From Ruminococcus sp. (lineage in GTDB: Bacteria > Bacillota > Clostridia > Oscillospirales > Ruminococcaceae), in NCBI GenBank assembly GCA_015066935.1, contig SVNK01000001.1, forward strand, positions 152,193-216,192: a stretch of DNA of 64,000 bases, written 5' to 3'. A model generated the notes under the pieces. It searched no databases, had not been told where the DNA came from, and saw only the letters and a program-made list of their open reading frames with translations. The translations under genes were made by a program, and so were the position numbers. Shown here piece by piece: positions 37,064 to 47,157 of this stretch; the stretch's first letter is position 1, and each line of letters starts with the position of its first letter.

Positions 37064-38280
37064 TGAAAATCACTCGGTTCTTTGAAATTTATTCCCGTAC
37101 TTATAAGGAATTGCTTGGCTGTTCTTGGGGAGCGTCCGTTTCCCTGAACTGCGAACTGCTCTGCTCTGAGGGCAAGCTCCTCGTCGCTCATTTCAACGCC
37201 GTAAAGACGTGCAAGCTGTGATGCTATTGCAATATAGTCCTTTTTGTCGGGACGCTGAAAATTCACCCTGAGTCCGAAGCGTGCGGAGAGCGAAAGAGTC
37301 TCCTGCATTGTATCACTGCGGTGGATGTCGTCGCCGTTTCTGTCGGAGAAGCTCTCACGGACAAGGTGACGGCGATTGCTTGTGGCGTAAATCAGGGCGT
37401 TTTCGGACTTCGCCGAAACAGACCCCTCAAGGGCTGCTTTCAGCGAACCGAAACAGTCCTCACCCGAAGTAAAGGTCAGGTCGTCTATGAAAATGATGAA
37501 TTTCAGCGGATTATTGCTGATTGAGTCGATAATCAGCGGAATATCACGAAGCTGTTCCTTGCCAAGTTCTATGAGTCGGAGTCCTCTGCGTGCGAATTCG
37601 TTGACGACTGCCTTGACCGTCGATGATTTTCCCGTACCTGCGTCGCCGTAAAGCAGTACGTTCCGTGCAGGCTTTCCCTCAACAAGGGCAATCGTATTCG
37701 CAACTACCTCGCCACGCTCCCTTTCATAGCCGTAAAGCTCGGAAAGACGCTGTTTATCGGGATTCTTCACAGGTAAAAGTTCTCCGTCACGATATACGAA
37801 CATCACGGAGGATGCGAATTTTCCGTAACCGCAGCAGCCGATGTTTTCAAGACGTTTTCTGTACTCTGCGGCAAAATCTATAAATTCCGTCCGCCATTCG
37901 GGAAGCGGACATATCCGGTAATAACCGTATCTGAGCAGTTCGGGAGTCACCTGAGAAAGCTCCTGAAGAGCGTAAAGCTCGTTCTGAACGGCAGTCACGA
38001 TAACCTCGTCAAAGACCTTCCCCGAAGCTGTTCCGCAGATGTAGAAATTCTCGTCCTCAAGGACTCTGCTCAGTATATAGCGGCTGAGATTTGCTTCATG
38101 CTTATAAAGCTGTGCGGCGAACTGCGAATACTTGTTCACATTGAATTTTCCGTGCTCAGCCTGTTCCTCCATAAGCTCCATCAGCGGAGCTATTACCTCG
38201 TCCTCAAGGAGACTGCGGAACACCGAAAGGGTACACATTCCGCAGTAAATATTGTCGATGCGTTCACGCTCTCTGCTCAT
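37060..38280 (-). CDS. DUF815 family AAA-type ATPase
   Basis: A 406-residue protein with Walker A GDAGTGKSS (about residue 211), Walker B FIIFIDDLTF, sensor IYATSNRRHLV and the family-typical RESFSDR and DETLSLSARFGL-like MQETLSLSARFGL. DUF815 members are single-domain ATPases of unknown role. The N-terminal 150 residues are helical. It overlaps leuB upstream (TAATG) and ilvA downstream (ATGA), so it is locked into the branched-chain amino-acid operon, for which I know no functional reason. Confidence 0.85.
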   Translation of the reverse strand: MSRERERIDNIYCGMCTLSVFRSLLEDEVIAPLMELMEEQAEHGKFNVNKYSQFAAQLYKHEANLSRYILSRVLEDENFYICGTASGKVFDEVIVTAVQNELYALQELSQVTPELLRYGYYRICPLPEWRTEFIDFAAEYRKRLENIGCCGYGKFASSVMFVYRDGELLPVKNPDKQRLSELYGYERERGEVVANTIALVEGKPARNVLLYGDAGTGKSSTVKAVVNEFARRGLRLIELGKEQLRDIPLIIDSISNNPLKFIIFIDDLTFTSGEDCFGSLKAALEGSVSAKSENALIYATSNRRHLVRESFSDRNGDDIHRSDTMQETLSLSARFGLRVNFQRPDKKDYIAIASQLARLYGVEMSDEELALRAEQFAVQGNGRSPRTAKQFLISTGINFKEPSDFQ

Positions 38281-39353
38281 TAAAGCTCCTCCAGAACCTT
38301 TTCTGTGATTTCGGTGCAGGTGAGGGGCACGTCGGCTGAATCTCCGAGAATATCAGCTGTTCTGAAGCCTTTTTCAAGCACACGGTCAACAGCTTCTTCA
38401 ACAGCATCGGCTTCCGCAGAAAGTCCGAATGAGTAGCGGAGCATCATTGCGGCGGAAAGAATGGTCGCAAGAGGATTCGCCTTGTTCTGTCCCGCAATAT
38501 CGGGAGCGCTTCCGTGAATCGGCTCGTACATGCCTCTTGTTGTCTCTCCGAGAGAGGCTGAGGCAAGCATTCCGATTGAACCTGTAATCTGTGAAGCCTC
38601 GTCGGAGAGAATGTCACCGAACATATTTGAAGTCACGATAACGTCGAACTGACGGGGATTTCTCACAAGCTGCATTGCGGCGTTATCCACGAACATATCA
38701 CTGTATTCAACCTCGGGGTACTCCTCAGCAAGACGGTGCATGGTCTTTCTCCACAGACGTGAGGATTCAAGCACGTTCGCCTTGTCAACACTGCAAAGCT
38801 TCTTGCTGCGTTTCATCGCCGATTCAAAGGCAACACGTCCGATTCGCTCTATTTCCGTTACGCTGTATGCTTCGGTGTCGAAAGCCTCCTCGCCGTATTT
38901 TCCCTGACGGCAGCCACGGTCGCCGAAGTAGATTCCTCCCGTAAGCTCTCTCACTATAAGCAGGTCGAAGCCGTCGCCCACGATTTCGTCTTTCAGCGGA
39001 GAAGCTCCCCTGAGTGCGGAATAGAGCTTCGCAGGACGAAGATTCGTGTAGAGTCCCAGTGCCTCACGGATTCCGAGGAGTGCCTTTTCGGGACGGTTGT
39101 CACCCGGCTGGTCGTCCCACTTGGGACCGCCTACTGCTCCGAGGAGTACACTGTCTGATGCAAGACAGCCCTCAACGGTTTCCTTCGGGAGAGGTCTGCC
39201 CGTTTCGTCTATGGCACAGCCTCCTATGAGGTACGGAGTGAAATTGAATGTATGACCGAATTTATCGGCAGCTTTTTCAAGTACGGCAACTGCACTGTCC
39301 ACAATTTCGGGACCGATTCCGTCGCCTTTAAGAAGTGCAATATTGAATTCCAT
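38280..39353 (-). CDS. leuB: 3-isopropylmalate dehydrogenase
   Basis: A 357-residue NAD-dependent decarboxylating dehydrogenase of leucine synthesis. The N-terminus [24 protein letters not shown], the catalytic region [13 protein letters not shown], and [20 protein letters not shown] are diagnostic. [26 protein letters not shown] is the NAD-binding part (shown as one stretch of the C-half near residues 275-300). It starts 123 bp after leuD, with a palindromic repeat in between, and its stop overlaps the next ATG. Confidence 0.97.
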   Translation of the reverse strand: MEFNIALLKGDGIGPEIVDSAVAVLEKAADKFGHTFNFTPYLIGGCAIDETGRPLPKETVEGCLASDSVLLGAVGGPKWDDQPGDNRPEKALLGIREALGLYTNLRPAKLYSALRGASPLKDEIVGDGFDLLIVRELTGGIYFGDRGCRQGKYGEEAFDTEAYSVTEIERIGRVAFESAMKRSKKLCSVDKANVLESSRLWRKTMHRLAEEYPEVEYSDMFVDNAAMQLVRNPRQFDVIVTSNMFGDILSDEASQITGSIGMLASASLGETTRGMYEPIHGSAPDIAGQNKANPLATILSAAMMLRYSFGLSAEADAVEEAVDRVLEKGFRTADILGDSADVPLTCTEITEKVLEEL

Positions 39354-39476
39354 ATATATCCCTCTGTCTGTTTTATTGTAGGGAACAACGTCCCGTTGAA
39401 TTTTTTGAAAATTATCATGCGGACGACCAATGGTCGTCCCTACAATATGTCCGTATCACGATTATATAATTACGCA
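39354..39476. repeat. MITE-like palindromic repeat in the leuD-leuB gap
   Basis: TATTGTAGGGA (39377-39387) and TCCCTACAATA form terminal inverted repeats about 70 bp apart. Inside are GGGAACAACGTCCC and the palindrome GGACGACCAATGGTCGTCC (39421-39439). An AT-rich ATTATATAATTACGCATTA tract follows at the leuD stop. Confidence 0.75.
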
Positions 39477-39971
39477 TTATTCAATAACGCCTTTGGCAAT
39501 TGACGCCATAAGACCGTCGTTTTCAATGATTTTGCGGATAAACTCAGGGAACGGAGCTATAGCGTACTCCTTGCCCGTAGTGAGGTTTCGGATAATGCCG
39601 TTATCGAGGTCGGCTTCAACCTTGTCGCCTTCGGAGATGCCGTCGGCGGCTTCGGGACTCTCCACAATCGCAAGTCCGATATTGATTGCGTTGCGGTAGA
39701 AGATTCGTGCGAAGCTCTTTGCGATAACTACTGAGACTCCGCTTGCCTTTATTGCAATGGGAGCGTGCTCACGTGAAGAACCGCAGCCGAAATTGAGTCC
39801 TGCCGTAATGATGTCGCCCTGCTGAACACGGCTGACAAAAGTCTTGTCGATGTCCTCCATGCAGTGAGATGCGAGTTCCTTGTGGTCGCTTGTATTGAGA
39901 TAGCGTGCAGGGATGATGACGTCCGTATCGACGTTATCTCCGTATTTCAGAACATTTCCCGTATATTTCAT
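39477..39971 (-). CDS. leuD: 3-isopropylmalate dehydratase small subunit
   Basis: A 164-residue protein, the swivel domain of isopropylmalate isomerase. It works with LeuC to convert 2- to 3-isopropylmalate. [16 protein letters not shown] and [23 protein letters not shown] are the family signatures, and [13 protein letters not shown] follows. The short, single-domain size fits the archaeal/clostridial LeuD type. Its ATG overlaps the leuC stop (ATGA). Confidence 0.96.
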   Translation of the reverse strand: MKYTGNVLKYGDNVDTDVIIPARYLNTSDHKELASHCMEDIDKTFVSRVQQGDIITAGLNFGCGSSREHAPIAIKASGVSVVIAKSFARIFYRNAINIGLAIVESPEAADGISEGDKVEADLDNGIIRNLTTGKEYAIAPFPEFIRKIIENDGLMASIAKGVIE

Positions 39972-41236
39972 TTGCTCATTACCTCCCTCGGGTCAGCTAA
40001 TTTTCCCATAACCGCACTTGCTGCGGCAACGGCAGGACTTGCAAGATATACTTCCGATTCAACGTGCCCCATACGTCCCACAAAGTTGCGGTTCGTTGTT
40101 GCAACGGCACGCTCGCCTGCCGCAAGTATTCCCATGTAACCGCCAAGACACGGTCCGCAGGTAGGAGTTGATACAACAGCTCCCGATTCTATGAAGATTT
40201 TAAGAAGTCCCTGTTCCATTGCGTCAAGGTAAATCTGCTGAGTTGCGGGGATTATGATTGTGCGGACTCCCTTTGCACATTTTCTGCCTTTGAGTATTTC
40301 GGCAGCCTGCTGTAAGTCCTCAAGTCTGCCGTTGGTGCATGAACCGATTACTGCCTGATCTATTTTTATGTCCCCGATTTCACCGAATGTACGGGCATTT
40401 TCGGGAAGATGCGGAAATGCAACAGTCGGCTCGATTGCGGAGAGGTCTATGTCGATAACTTCGTCGTAGACAGCGTCCTCGTCAGCCTTGTATATCACAG
40501 GTTCAGCGGCATTGTGAGCTTTGAGGTAGTCAAGGGTAATGTCATCGACCTCGAAAATGCCGTTCTTTGCACCTGCCTCGATTGCCATGTTTGCAATGCA
40601 GAGACGGTCTGCCATTGAGAGTGCGGAAAGTCCCTCTCCGCCGAACTCCATGGACTTGTATAATGCTCCGTCAACGCCGATTTTTCCGATTATATGGAGA
40701 ATGACATCCTTGCCCGAAACGTACTTGTCAAGCTTTCCCGTCAGGTTGAAACGTATCGCTGACGGAACCTTGAACCACGCCTTTCCGATTGCCATTCCAC
40801 ACGCCATGTCTGTTGAACCGACACCCGTCGAGAACGCACCTACAGCACCGTATGTACAGGTATGCGAGTCTGCTCCGATAACACAGAAGCCTGCCGAAAC
40901 AAGTCCCTTTTCGGGGATAAGAGCGTGTTCGATTCCCATTTCGCCGACGTCGTAGAAGTGCGTAACATCGTGTGCTCCGCAGAAATCACGGCACATCCTG
41001 CACTGCTCCGCCGCCTTGATGTCCTTGTTGGGAGCGAAGTGGTCCATAATCATTGTGACCTTATCCTTGTCGAAAACTTCCTGCTTGTTCAGCTTTGCAA
41101 ATTCCTTGATAGCCACGGGCGACGTAATATCGTTGCCGAGAACCAAGTCAAGTCCGGCAAGGATAAGCTGTCCTGTTTCAACGCTGTCAAGTCCTGCGTG
41201 AGCCGCAAGTATTTTCTGTGTCATTGTCATTCCCAT
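39968..41236 (-). CDS. leuC: 3-isopropylmalate dehydratase large subunit
   Basis: A 422-residue aconitase-family enzyme subunit carrying the [4Fe-4S] cluster, with Cys in VIGSCTNGR and in [34 protein letters not shown] and MDHFAPN are typical of the family. [15 protein letters not shown] at 41236 is chosen as start because AAGAGG lies upstream; the reading frame extends further only through repeat DNA. It is placed after ilvD, separated by 280 bp of palindromic repeats. Confidence 0.95.
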   Translation of the reverse strand: MGMTMTQKILAAHAGLDSVETGQLILAGLDLVLGNDITSPVAIKEFAKLNKQEVFDKDKVTMIMDHFAPNKDIKAAEQCRMCRDFCGAHDVTHFYDVGEMGIEHALIPEKGLVSAGFCVIGADSHTCTYGAVGAFSTGVGSTDMACGMAIGKAWFKVPSAIRFNLTGKLDKYVSGKDVILHIIGKIGVDGALYKSMEFGGEGLSALSMADRLCIANMAIEAGAKNGIFEVDDITLDYLKAHNAAEPVIYKADEDAVYDEVIDIDLSAIEPTVAFPHLPENARTFGEIGDIKIDQAVIGSCTNGRLEDLQQAAEILKGRKCAKGVRTIIIPATQQIYLDAMEQGLLKIFIESGAVVSTPTCGPCLGGYMGILAAGERAVATTNRNFVGRMGHVESEVYLASPAVAAASAVMGKLADPREVMSK

Positions 41237-41516
41237 TGTAAAAACCTCTTTTCTTGGGGAATAGGTTGGATGTATCGGGCACGGTACGTCCGAAAAATTA
41301 ATTTGTATGGGACGGTGTCCCATTAAATTTATTTATCATGCAAACGACCACCGGTCGTCCCTGCAAATAATTACGAATTACGCATTACGAATTGTAGGGA
41401 TTTCCCATTATTGCAAAAGATTTTCAGATGATTGCGGAACATTTTCAGATTGCGGACGACCAATGGTCGTCCCTACAATATGTCCGTATCCCAATTATAT
41501 AATTACGCATTACGCA
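41237..41516. repeat. Repeat cluster in the ilvD-leuC gap
   Basis: Contains GGGACGGTGTCCC (about 41310), ACGACCACCGGTCGT (41344-41358), AT-rich TAATTACGAATTACGCATTACGAATT, and a second unit with terminal ATTGTAGGGA / TCCCTACAAT (41391-41480) enclosing GGACGACCAATGGTCGTCC (41454-41472). No promoter or T-box was seen here, so leuCDB may depend on read-through from ilvB. Confidence 0.75.
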
Positions 41517-43178
41517 TTATTTATTGATAATCGCACCCTTATCGGCAGAGGAAACCTGCTGTGCATAGCGTTTAAGGTAGCCTGTGATGTTCTCTTTTCT
41601 GAGAATAGGCATGGACTTTTTACGTTCCGCAAGCTCCTCGTCGGAGATTTCGAGATTAATTGAGTAGTTGGGGATGTCGATAGAAATGATGTCGCCGTCC
41701 CTGACGTAAGCGATAGTACCGCCGTTAACAGCTTCGGGAGATACGTGACCGATAGCCGCACCACGGGTTGCACCACTGAAACGTCCGTCCGTGATGAGTG
41801 CAACAGACGAGCCAAGACCTGCTCCCTGAATTGCTGATGTAGGTGATAGCATTTCTCTCATTCCCGGACCGCCTGCAGGACCCTCGTAGCGGATAACTAC
41901 AACGTCGCCTGCCTTGATGCCGCCCTCGTAGATGACCTTGATTGCTTCTTCCTCGCTGTTGAATACACGTGCAGTACCCTTGTGACTGAGCATTTCGGGT
42001 GCAACTGCACTCCTCTTTACTACACAGCCGTCGGGAGCAAGATTTCCACGGAGTACCGCAATTCCACCCGTTTCACTGTAGGGATTGTCTATGGGACGGA
42101 TAGTTTCGGGGTCCTTATTGATACAGCCCGAAATATTCTCGCCAACAGTCTTTCCTGTAACGGTCATGCAGTCGAGGTTGATGAGATTCTTCTTCGAAAG
42201 CTCGTTCAGAACCGCATATACGCCGCCTGCCTCGTTTAGGTCCTCCATGTAGGTGTGACCTGCGGGAGCAAGGTGACAGAGGTTCGGAGTCCTTGCACTG
42301 ATTTCGTTTGCAATGTCAAGATTTATGCTTACTCCGCACTCGTTTGCGATTGCGGGAAGATGAAGCATACTGTTTGTTGAACAGCCGAGTGCCATGTCGG
42401 CTGTAAGAGCGTTCATAAATGCTTTTTCCGTCATGATGTCAAGCGGACGGATATTCTGTCTGTAAAGCTCCATAACCTGCATACCTGCCATTTTTGCAAG
42501 ACGGATACGGTCGGAGTAAACGGCAGGTATTGTACCGTTTCCACGAAGTCCCATACCAAGAACCTCCGTGAGACAGTTCATGGAGTTAGCTGTGTACATT
42601 CCCGAACATGATCCGCATGTAGGACAGGCATTGTTCTCGTACTCCTCAACGTCTTCAAGAGTCATCCTGCCTGCCGTATACGCTCCGACAGCCTCAAACA
42701 TCGACGAAAGAGAGGTCTTTTTGCCCTTTACATGACCTGCAAGCATGGGTCCTCCGCTGACAAAAACAGTGGGGACGTTTATACGTGCCGCTGCCATGAG
42801 AAGTCCGGGGACGTTCTTATCGCAGTTGGGAACCATTACGAGTGCATCGAAGTGATGTGCAAGAGCCATACACTCCGTAGAATCGGCAATTAGGTCACGT
42901 GTAACAAGAGAATATTTCATGCCCGTATGTCCCATTGCAATACCGTCGCATACCGCAATCGCAGGGAATACCACAGGTGTTCCTCCGCCCATTGCCACGC
43001 CGAGTTTTACGGCTTCTACAATCTTGTCGATATTCATGTGACCCGGTACTATCTCGTTGTACGATGAAACGATTCCTACCAGAGGTCGCTTCATTTCCTC
43101 TTTTGTGTGTCCGAGGGCATTGAAAAGGGAACGCTGTGATGCCTTTTCAACACCTTCGCAGAAAAAATTGCCACTCAT
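41517..43178 (-). CDS. ilvD: Dihydroxy-acid dehydratase
   Basis: A 553-residue Fe-S enzyme shared by valine, isoleucine and leucine synthesis; it dehydrates dihydroxy acids to 2-oxo acids. Cluster Cys lie in [10 protein letters not shown] and in [45 protein letters not shown] and [13 protein letters not shown] are diagnostic. The ATG at 43178 follows GGAGG. The enzyme class is oxygen-labile, as expected in a strict anaerobe. Confidence 0.97.
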   Translation of the reverse strand: MSGNFFCEGVEKASQRSLFNALGHTKEEMKRPLVGIVSSYNEIVPGHMNIDKIVEAVKLGVAMGGGTPVVFPAIAVCDGIAMGHTGMKYSLVTRDLIADSTECMALAHHFDALVMVPNCDKNVPGLLMAAARINVPTVFVSGGPMLAGHVKGKKTSLSSMFEAVGAYTAGRMTLEDVEEYENNACPTCGSCSGMYTANSMNCLTEVLGMGLRGNGTIPAVYSDRIRLAKMAGMQVMELYRQNIRPLDIMTEKAFMNALTADMALGCSTNSMLHLPAIANECGVSINLDIANEISARTPNLCHLAPAGHTYMEDLNEAGGVYAVLNELSKKNLINLDCMTVTGKTVGENISGCINKDPETIRPIDNPYSETGGIAVLRGNLAPDGCVVKRSAVAPEMLSHKGTARVFNSEEEAIKVIYEGGIKAGDVVVIRYEGPAGGPGMREMLSPTSAIQGAGLGSSVALITDGRFSGATRGAAIGHVSPEAVNGGTIAYVRDGDIISIDIPNYSINLEISDEELAERKKSMPILRKENITGYLKRYAQQVSSADKGAIINK

Positions 43179-43375
43179 AATTTTACCTCCATATAGCAAT
43201 AAAACGCAGTGATTAGAATTTACAGTGTTCTGTATAGGGGCGGATATTATCCGCCCCTATACCTTGTATGATTACGCATTATTCACGGCGTACCGTGTCC
43301 ACAATGAAATCCGATATTCTCCGTCGTCGGACGACCAATGGTCGTCCCTACAGAATAATCGTCCTGTACAATGCC
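43179..43375. repeat. Repeats in the ilvC-ilvD gap, including a 31-nt perfect palindrome
   Basis: GTATAGGGGCGGATA, one central T, then TATCCGCCCCTATAC (43232-43262) is a perfect inverted repeat with 15-bp arms. GGACGACCAATGGTCGTCC lies at 43329-43347. Confidence 0.85.
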
Positions 43376-44527
<1,152 letters not shown>

Positions 44528-45028
44528 TCAGGGGATGGTATTAAGACAATTTTCGCCTCTTTCAATTGCAACAAGTCCCGTTCGGCACATCTCCATGATT
44601 CCGTAGGGTTTGAGGAGGTCGATAAAAGCGTCGATTTTGGACGTTTCACCTGTAAGCTCACAGGTGACAGCCGTTGTTGAGTAGTCAACAATCTTGGAAC
44701 GGAAAATCTCAACAGCGGTCATAATGTCCTGACGTGATTCGGGCTTGTTTCTCACCTTTATGAGAAGCAGTTCACGGATAACTGTTTCGTGAGGGTCAAG
44801 AACCTCGACCTCTCTTACATCATGGAGCTTTTTAAGCTGCTGGAATATACGCTCCTTGATTTCCTCGTCGCCGTGGAAAGCGATGGTGATGCGTGAGAAG
44901 CTGCTTGATTCGGTCTCGCCCACGGTAAGGCTGTCGATATTGAAGCCACGCCTCGTGAACATCCCCGATACCCTTGAGAGAACACCCGCAACATTCGATA
45001 CGATTACGCCGATAACATACTGTTTCAT
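44528..45028 (-). CDS. ilvN: Acetolactate synthase small (regulatory) subunit
   Basis: A 166-residue regulatory subunit that gives acetolactate synthase its valine feedback sensitivity. The N-terminal ACT domain is clear: VIVSNVAGVLSRVSGMFTRRGFNIDSL, with a second helical/ACT-like half (about 80-160). The tail ends GLVAIERGEN. It starts 9 bp after the ilvB stop and would be made in step with it. Known IlvH/IlvN length is 160-170 residues. Confidence 0.96.
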   Translation of the reverse strand: MKQYVIGVIVSNVAGVLSRVSGMFTRRGFNIDSLTVGETESSSFSRITIAFHGDEEIKERIFQQLKKLHDVREVEVLDPHETVIRELLLIKVRNKPESRQDIMTAVEIFRSKIVDYSTTAVTCELTGETSKIDAFIDLLKPYGIMEMCRTGLVAIERGENCLNTIP

Positions 45029-45037
45029 GTTCTCACC

Positions 45038-46774
45038 TCACTTTATATCCGTAATGATATTGTCGATTGAACCGCCCGGAGGAAGCATCGGAAGCACGAA
45101 TTCGTTGCAGTCAACAACGCAGTCTATGACGCATACCTCTCCGCACGAGAAAGCCTCCTGAGCCGCTTTTTCAAGCTCATCGGCAGTTGTACAGCGTATG
45201 CCCTTCGCACCGAATGCCTCGGCAAGCTTCACGAAATCGGTCTTTCTTCCGAGAGTTGTATTTGAGTAGTGCCTGTCGAAGAAGAGCGTCTGCCACTGAC
45301 GTACCATGCCCAGAACTCCATTGTTCAGAAGCACGATTACAATGGGTAGCTTCTCCGAAACAACCGTTGCAAGCTCATTAAGGTTCATACCGAAGCTGCC
45401 GTCGCCCGTAAAGAGAACCGCAGTCTTTTCGGTTGCCACAGCCGAACCGATGGCTGCTCCCAGACCATATCCCATTGTTCCCAGACCACCGCTTGTGAGG
45501 AAGGTTCTCGGCTTTTTCAGGGGATAACGCTGAGCCGTCCACATCTGATGCTGACCCACGTCCGTCGAAATTACGGCGTCCTCGGGAGCATACTTTCCTA
45601 TGATGTCGATTATTGCATAGGGACTGAGTCGCTTTTCCGCAGGAATCCCAGCCATTGAACAGGGAGCTGTACAGTTTCCGCAGTCCTTTTCGTGGGAGTG
45701 AGCCGCTGCACTGAGCTTCTCCTCCTCTTCCTTCCTGAGAACGGCAATACGCTCGCTCCAGACAGGATGCTTCTTCTCGTCAACCATTGCGGTAAGACGT
45801 TCCAGAGCTTCCTTTATATCGCCTCTCACGGCGAGGTCGGCACCTATATTCTTATGAAGTTCCGCACCGTCGATGTCGATATGGATGATGCGGAAGTTCT
45901 TGGCATAACGCTGTTTATTTCCCGTAGCTCTGTCGCTGAAACGCACTCCGAGGGCGATTACGAGGTCTGCCTCGTCCTGAGCCATCGAGGAAGCATAGTG
46001 ACCATGCATTCCCTGCATTCCGAGGAATCTCGGGTGGTCTGAGGGGACGGCTGAAAGTCCCATAAGCGAGCATCCCATGGGCGAATCAATCTTCTCGGCA
46101 AGCGCAGTAAGCTCCTTTGAAGCCTTGCCCGAAATTACTCCTCCGCCGAAGTAGATATACGGTCTTTCGCAGCTGTTGATGAGCTTTGCAGCCTCTCTGA
46201 GCTTGTCGTCGTCAGCCAGACTCAGCGGCAACGGAATCACGGGCTGTGCCTTTGCGGTAAACTCGGTTTTCGCAATCTGCACATCCTTCGGTATATCCAC
46301 CAGAACAGGTCCGGGACGTCCCGATTTTGCGATTTTGAACGCTGTTCTGAGCGTATCGGCAAGCTCTTCGATATTCTTGACGATGAAGTTATGCTTTGTA
46401 ACGGGCATGGTAATGCCTACGATGTCAACCTCCTGAAAGCTGTCACGACCGATGAGGTCACAGGGGACGTTTCCCGTAATTGCGACCATGGGTACGGAAT
46501 CGAGGAAAGCCGTAGCTATTCCCGTAACGAGGTTTGTGGCTCCGGGACCCGATGTGGCGATTACAACGCCGACCTTTCCCGTAGCTCTTGCATAGCCGTC
46601 GGCAGCATGGGAAGCTCCCTGTTCGTGAGCCGCAAGAACGTGTCTGATGCGGTCACGGCAGAGGTAAAGCTCGTCAAAAAGGTTGATGACCTGACCTCCC
46701 GGATAGCCGAAAACGGTATCAACACCCTGTTCGATAAGGGTTTCAACAACGATTTTTGCACCTGATATTTCCAT
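45038..46774 (-). CDS. ilvB: Acetolactate synthase large (catalytic) subunit
   Basis: A 578-residue ThDP enzyme that makes acetolactate from pyruvate, or acetohydroxybutyrate with 2-oxobutanoate. FGYPGGQVINLFDEL with its Glu-bearing region, AHEQGASHAADGYARATG (catalytic Glu), and the ThDP/Mg motif GDGSFGMNLNELATV...NNGVLGMVRQWQ are seen. The ATG at 46774 (MEISGAKIV) has AAAGGA at 8 nt; the ATG at 46792 has no ribosome site. An insertion with CGNCTAPCSM near residue 370 is unusual. It is expressed behind the 46808-46976 attenuator. Confidence 0.96.
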   Translation of the reverse strand: MEISGAKIVVETLIEQGVDTVFGYPGGQVINLFDELYLCRDRIRHVLAAHEQGASHAADGYARATGKVGVVIATSGPGATNLVTGIATAFLDSVPMVAITGNVPCDLIGRDSFQEVDIVGITMPVTKHNFIVKNIEELADTLRTAFKIAKSGRPGPVLVDIPKDVQIAKTEFTAKAQPVIPLPLSLADDDKLREAAKLINSCERPYIYFGGGVISGKASKELTALAEKIDSPMGCSLMGLSAVPSDHPRFLGMQGMHGHYASSMAQDEADLVIALGVRFSDRATGNKQRYAKNFRIIHIDIDGAELHKNIGADLAVRGDIKEALERLTAMVDEKKHPVWSERIAVLRKEEEEKLSAAAHSHEKDCGNCTAPCSMAGIPAEKRLSPYAIIDIIGKYAPEDAVISTDVGQHQMWTAQRYPLKKPRTFLTSGGLGTMGYGLGAAIGSAVATEKTAVLFTGDGSFGMNLNELATVVSEKLPIVIVLLNNGVLGMVRQWQTLFFDRHYSNTTLGRKTDFVKLAEAFGAKGIRCTTADELEKAAQEAFSCGEVCVIDCVVDCNEFVLPMLPPGGSIDNIITDIK

Positions 46775-46807
46775 AGCACTTGTCCTTTTCATGTTTAAAT
46801 TTATAAA

Positions 46808-46838
46808 CTAAAAGCCCCCGACATTCTGCCGAGGGCTT
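46808..46838 (-). terminator. Attenuator terminator of the ilv operon
   Basis: On the minus strand AAGCCCTCG / CGGGGGCTTTT forms a GC-rich 9-bp stem followed by four T, 34 nt before the ilvB start. Its left arm and loop contain GGCAGAATG, complementary to CATTCTGCC in the upstream leader reading frame (46896-46904), giving an alternative antiterminator pairing. Confidence 0.8.
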
Positions 46839-46865
46839 GAATCTGCTTTACGGATAAAATGATAA

Positions 46866-46976
46866 TCAGAAATCCGGAGACTCAAAGTTGCTTTTGGCAG
46901 AATGAAACTGACGGCAGCCGACTGTGACTGCGCCGATAATGACTATTCCGTTTATGGAAGTCATAATTGTTCTCAT
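46866..46976 (-). CDS. Putative ilv operon leader peptide
   Basis: A 36-residue reading frame, MRTIMTSINGIVIIGAVTVG then CRQFHSAKSNFESPDF, with an AAAGGAG site 9 nt before the ATG. Five Ile and three Val crowd the first 19 codons. The codons for His-Ser-Ala (CATTCTGCC) can pair with GGCAGAATG in the terminator. This is the layout of ribosome-mediated attenuation: a ribosome stalled at Ile/Val codons would leave the antiterminator free to form. It is too short for ordinary gene calling. The existence of translation is inferred. Confidence 0.75.
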   Translation of the reverse strand: MRTIMTSINGIVIIGAVTVGCRQFHSAKSNFESPDF

Positions 46977-47016
46977 CAGGCTTAACTCCTTTGATTTCTC
47001 TTGGATACTGCTACTT

Positions 47017-47048
47017 ATTATAATATCACTTTATATCAACAAAATCAA
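47017..47048 (-). promoter_or_regulatory. Probable promoter of the ilv operon
   Basis: TATAAT on the minus strand at 47017-47022 about 40 nt before the leader peptide. The -35 is weak: TTGTTG at 14 nt or TTGATT at 20 nt. Confidence 0.5.
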
Positions 47049-47157
47049 TAAGGAGAGAATTTATTTATAACATTTTCGCTGCATTTCGTTATAATGTATA
47101 AGCAGACCATTATTCCTGCGTCGGATTTGGTGCGATTTCACAAGTACGGTCTGTGTC

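Noticed and set aside
46775..46792. Upstream ATG of ilvB (MKRTSAMEIS)
   Set aside because: The upstream ATG has no ribosome site, while AAAGGA inside that stretch is well placed for the ATG at 46774.
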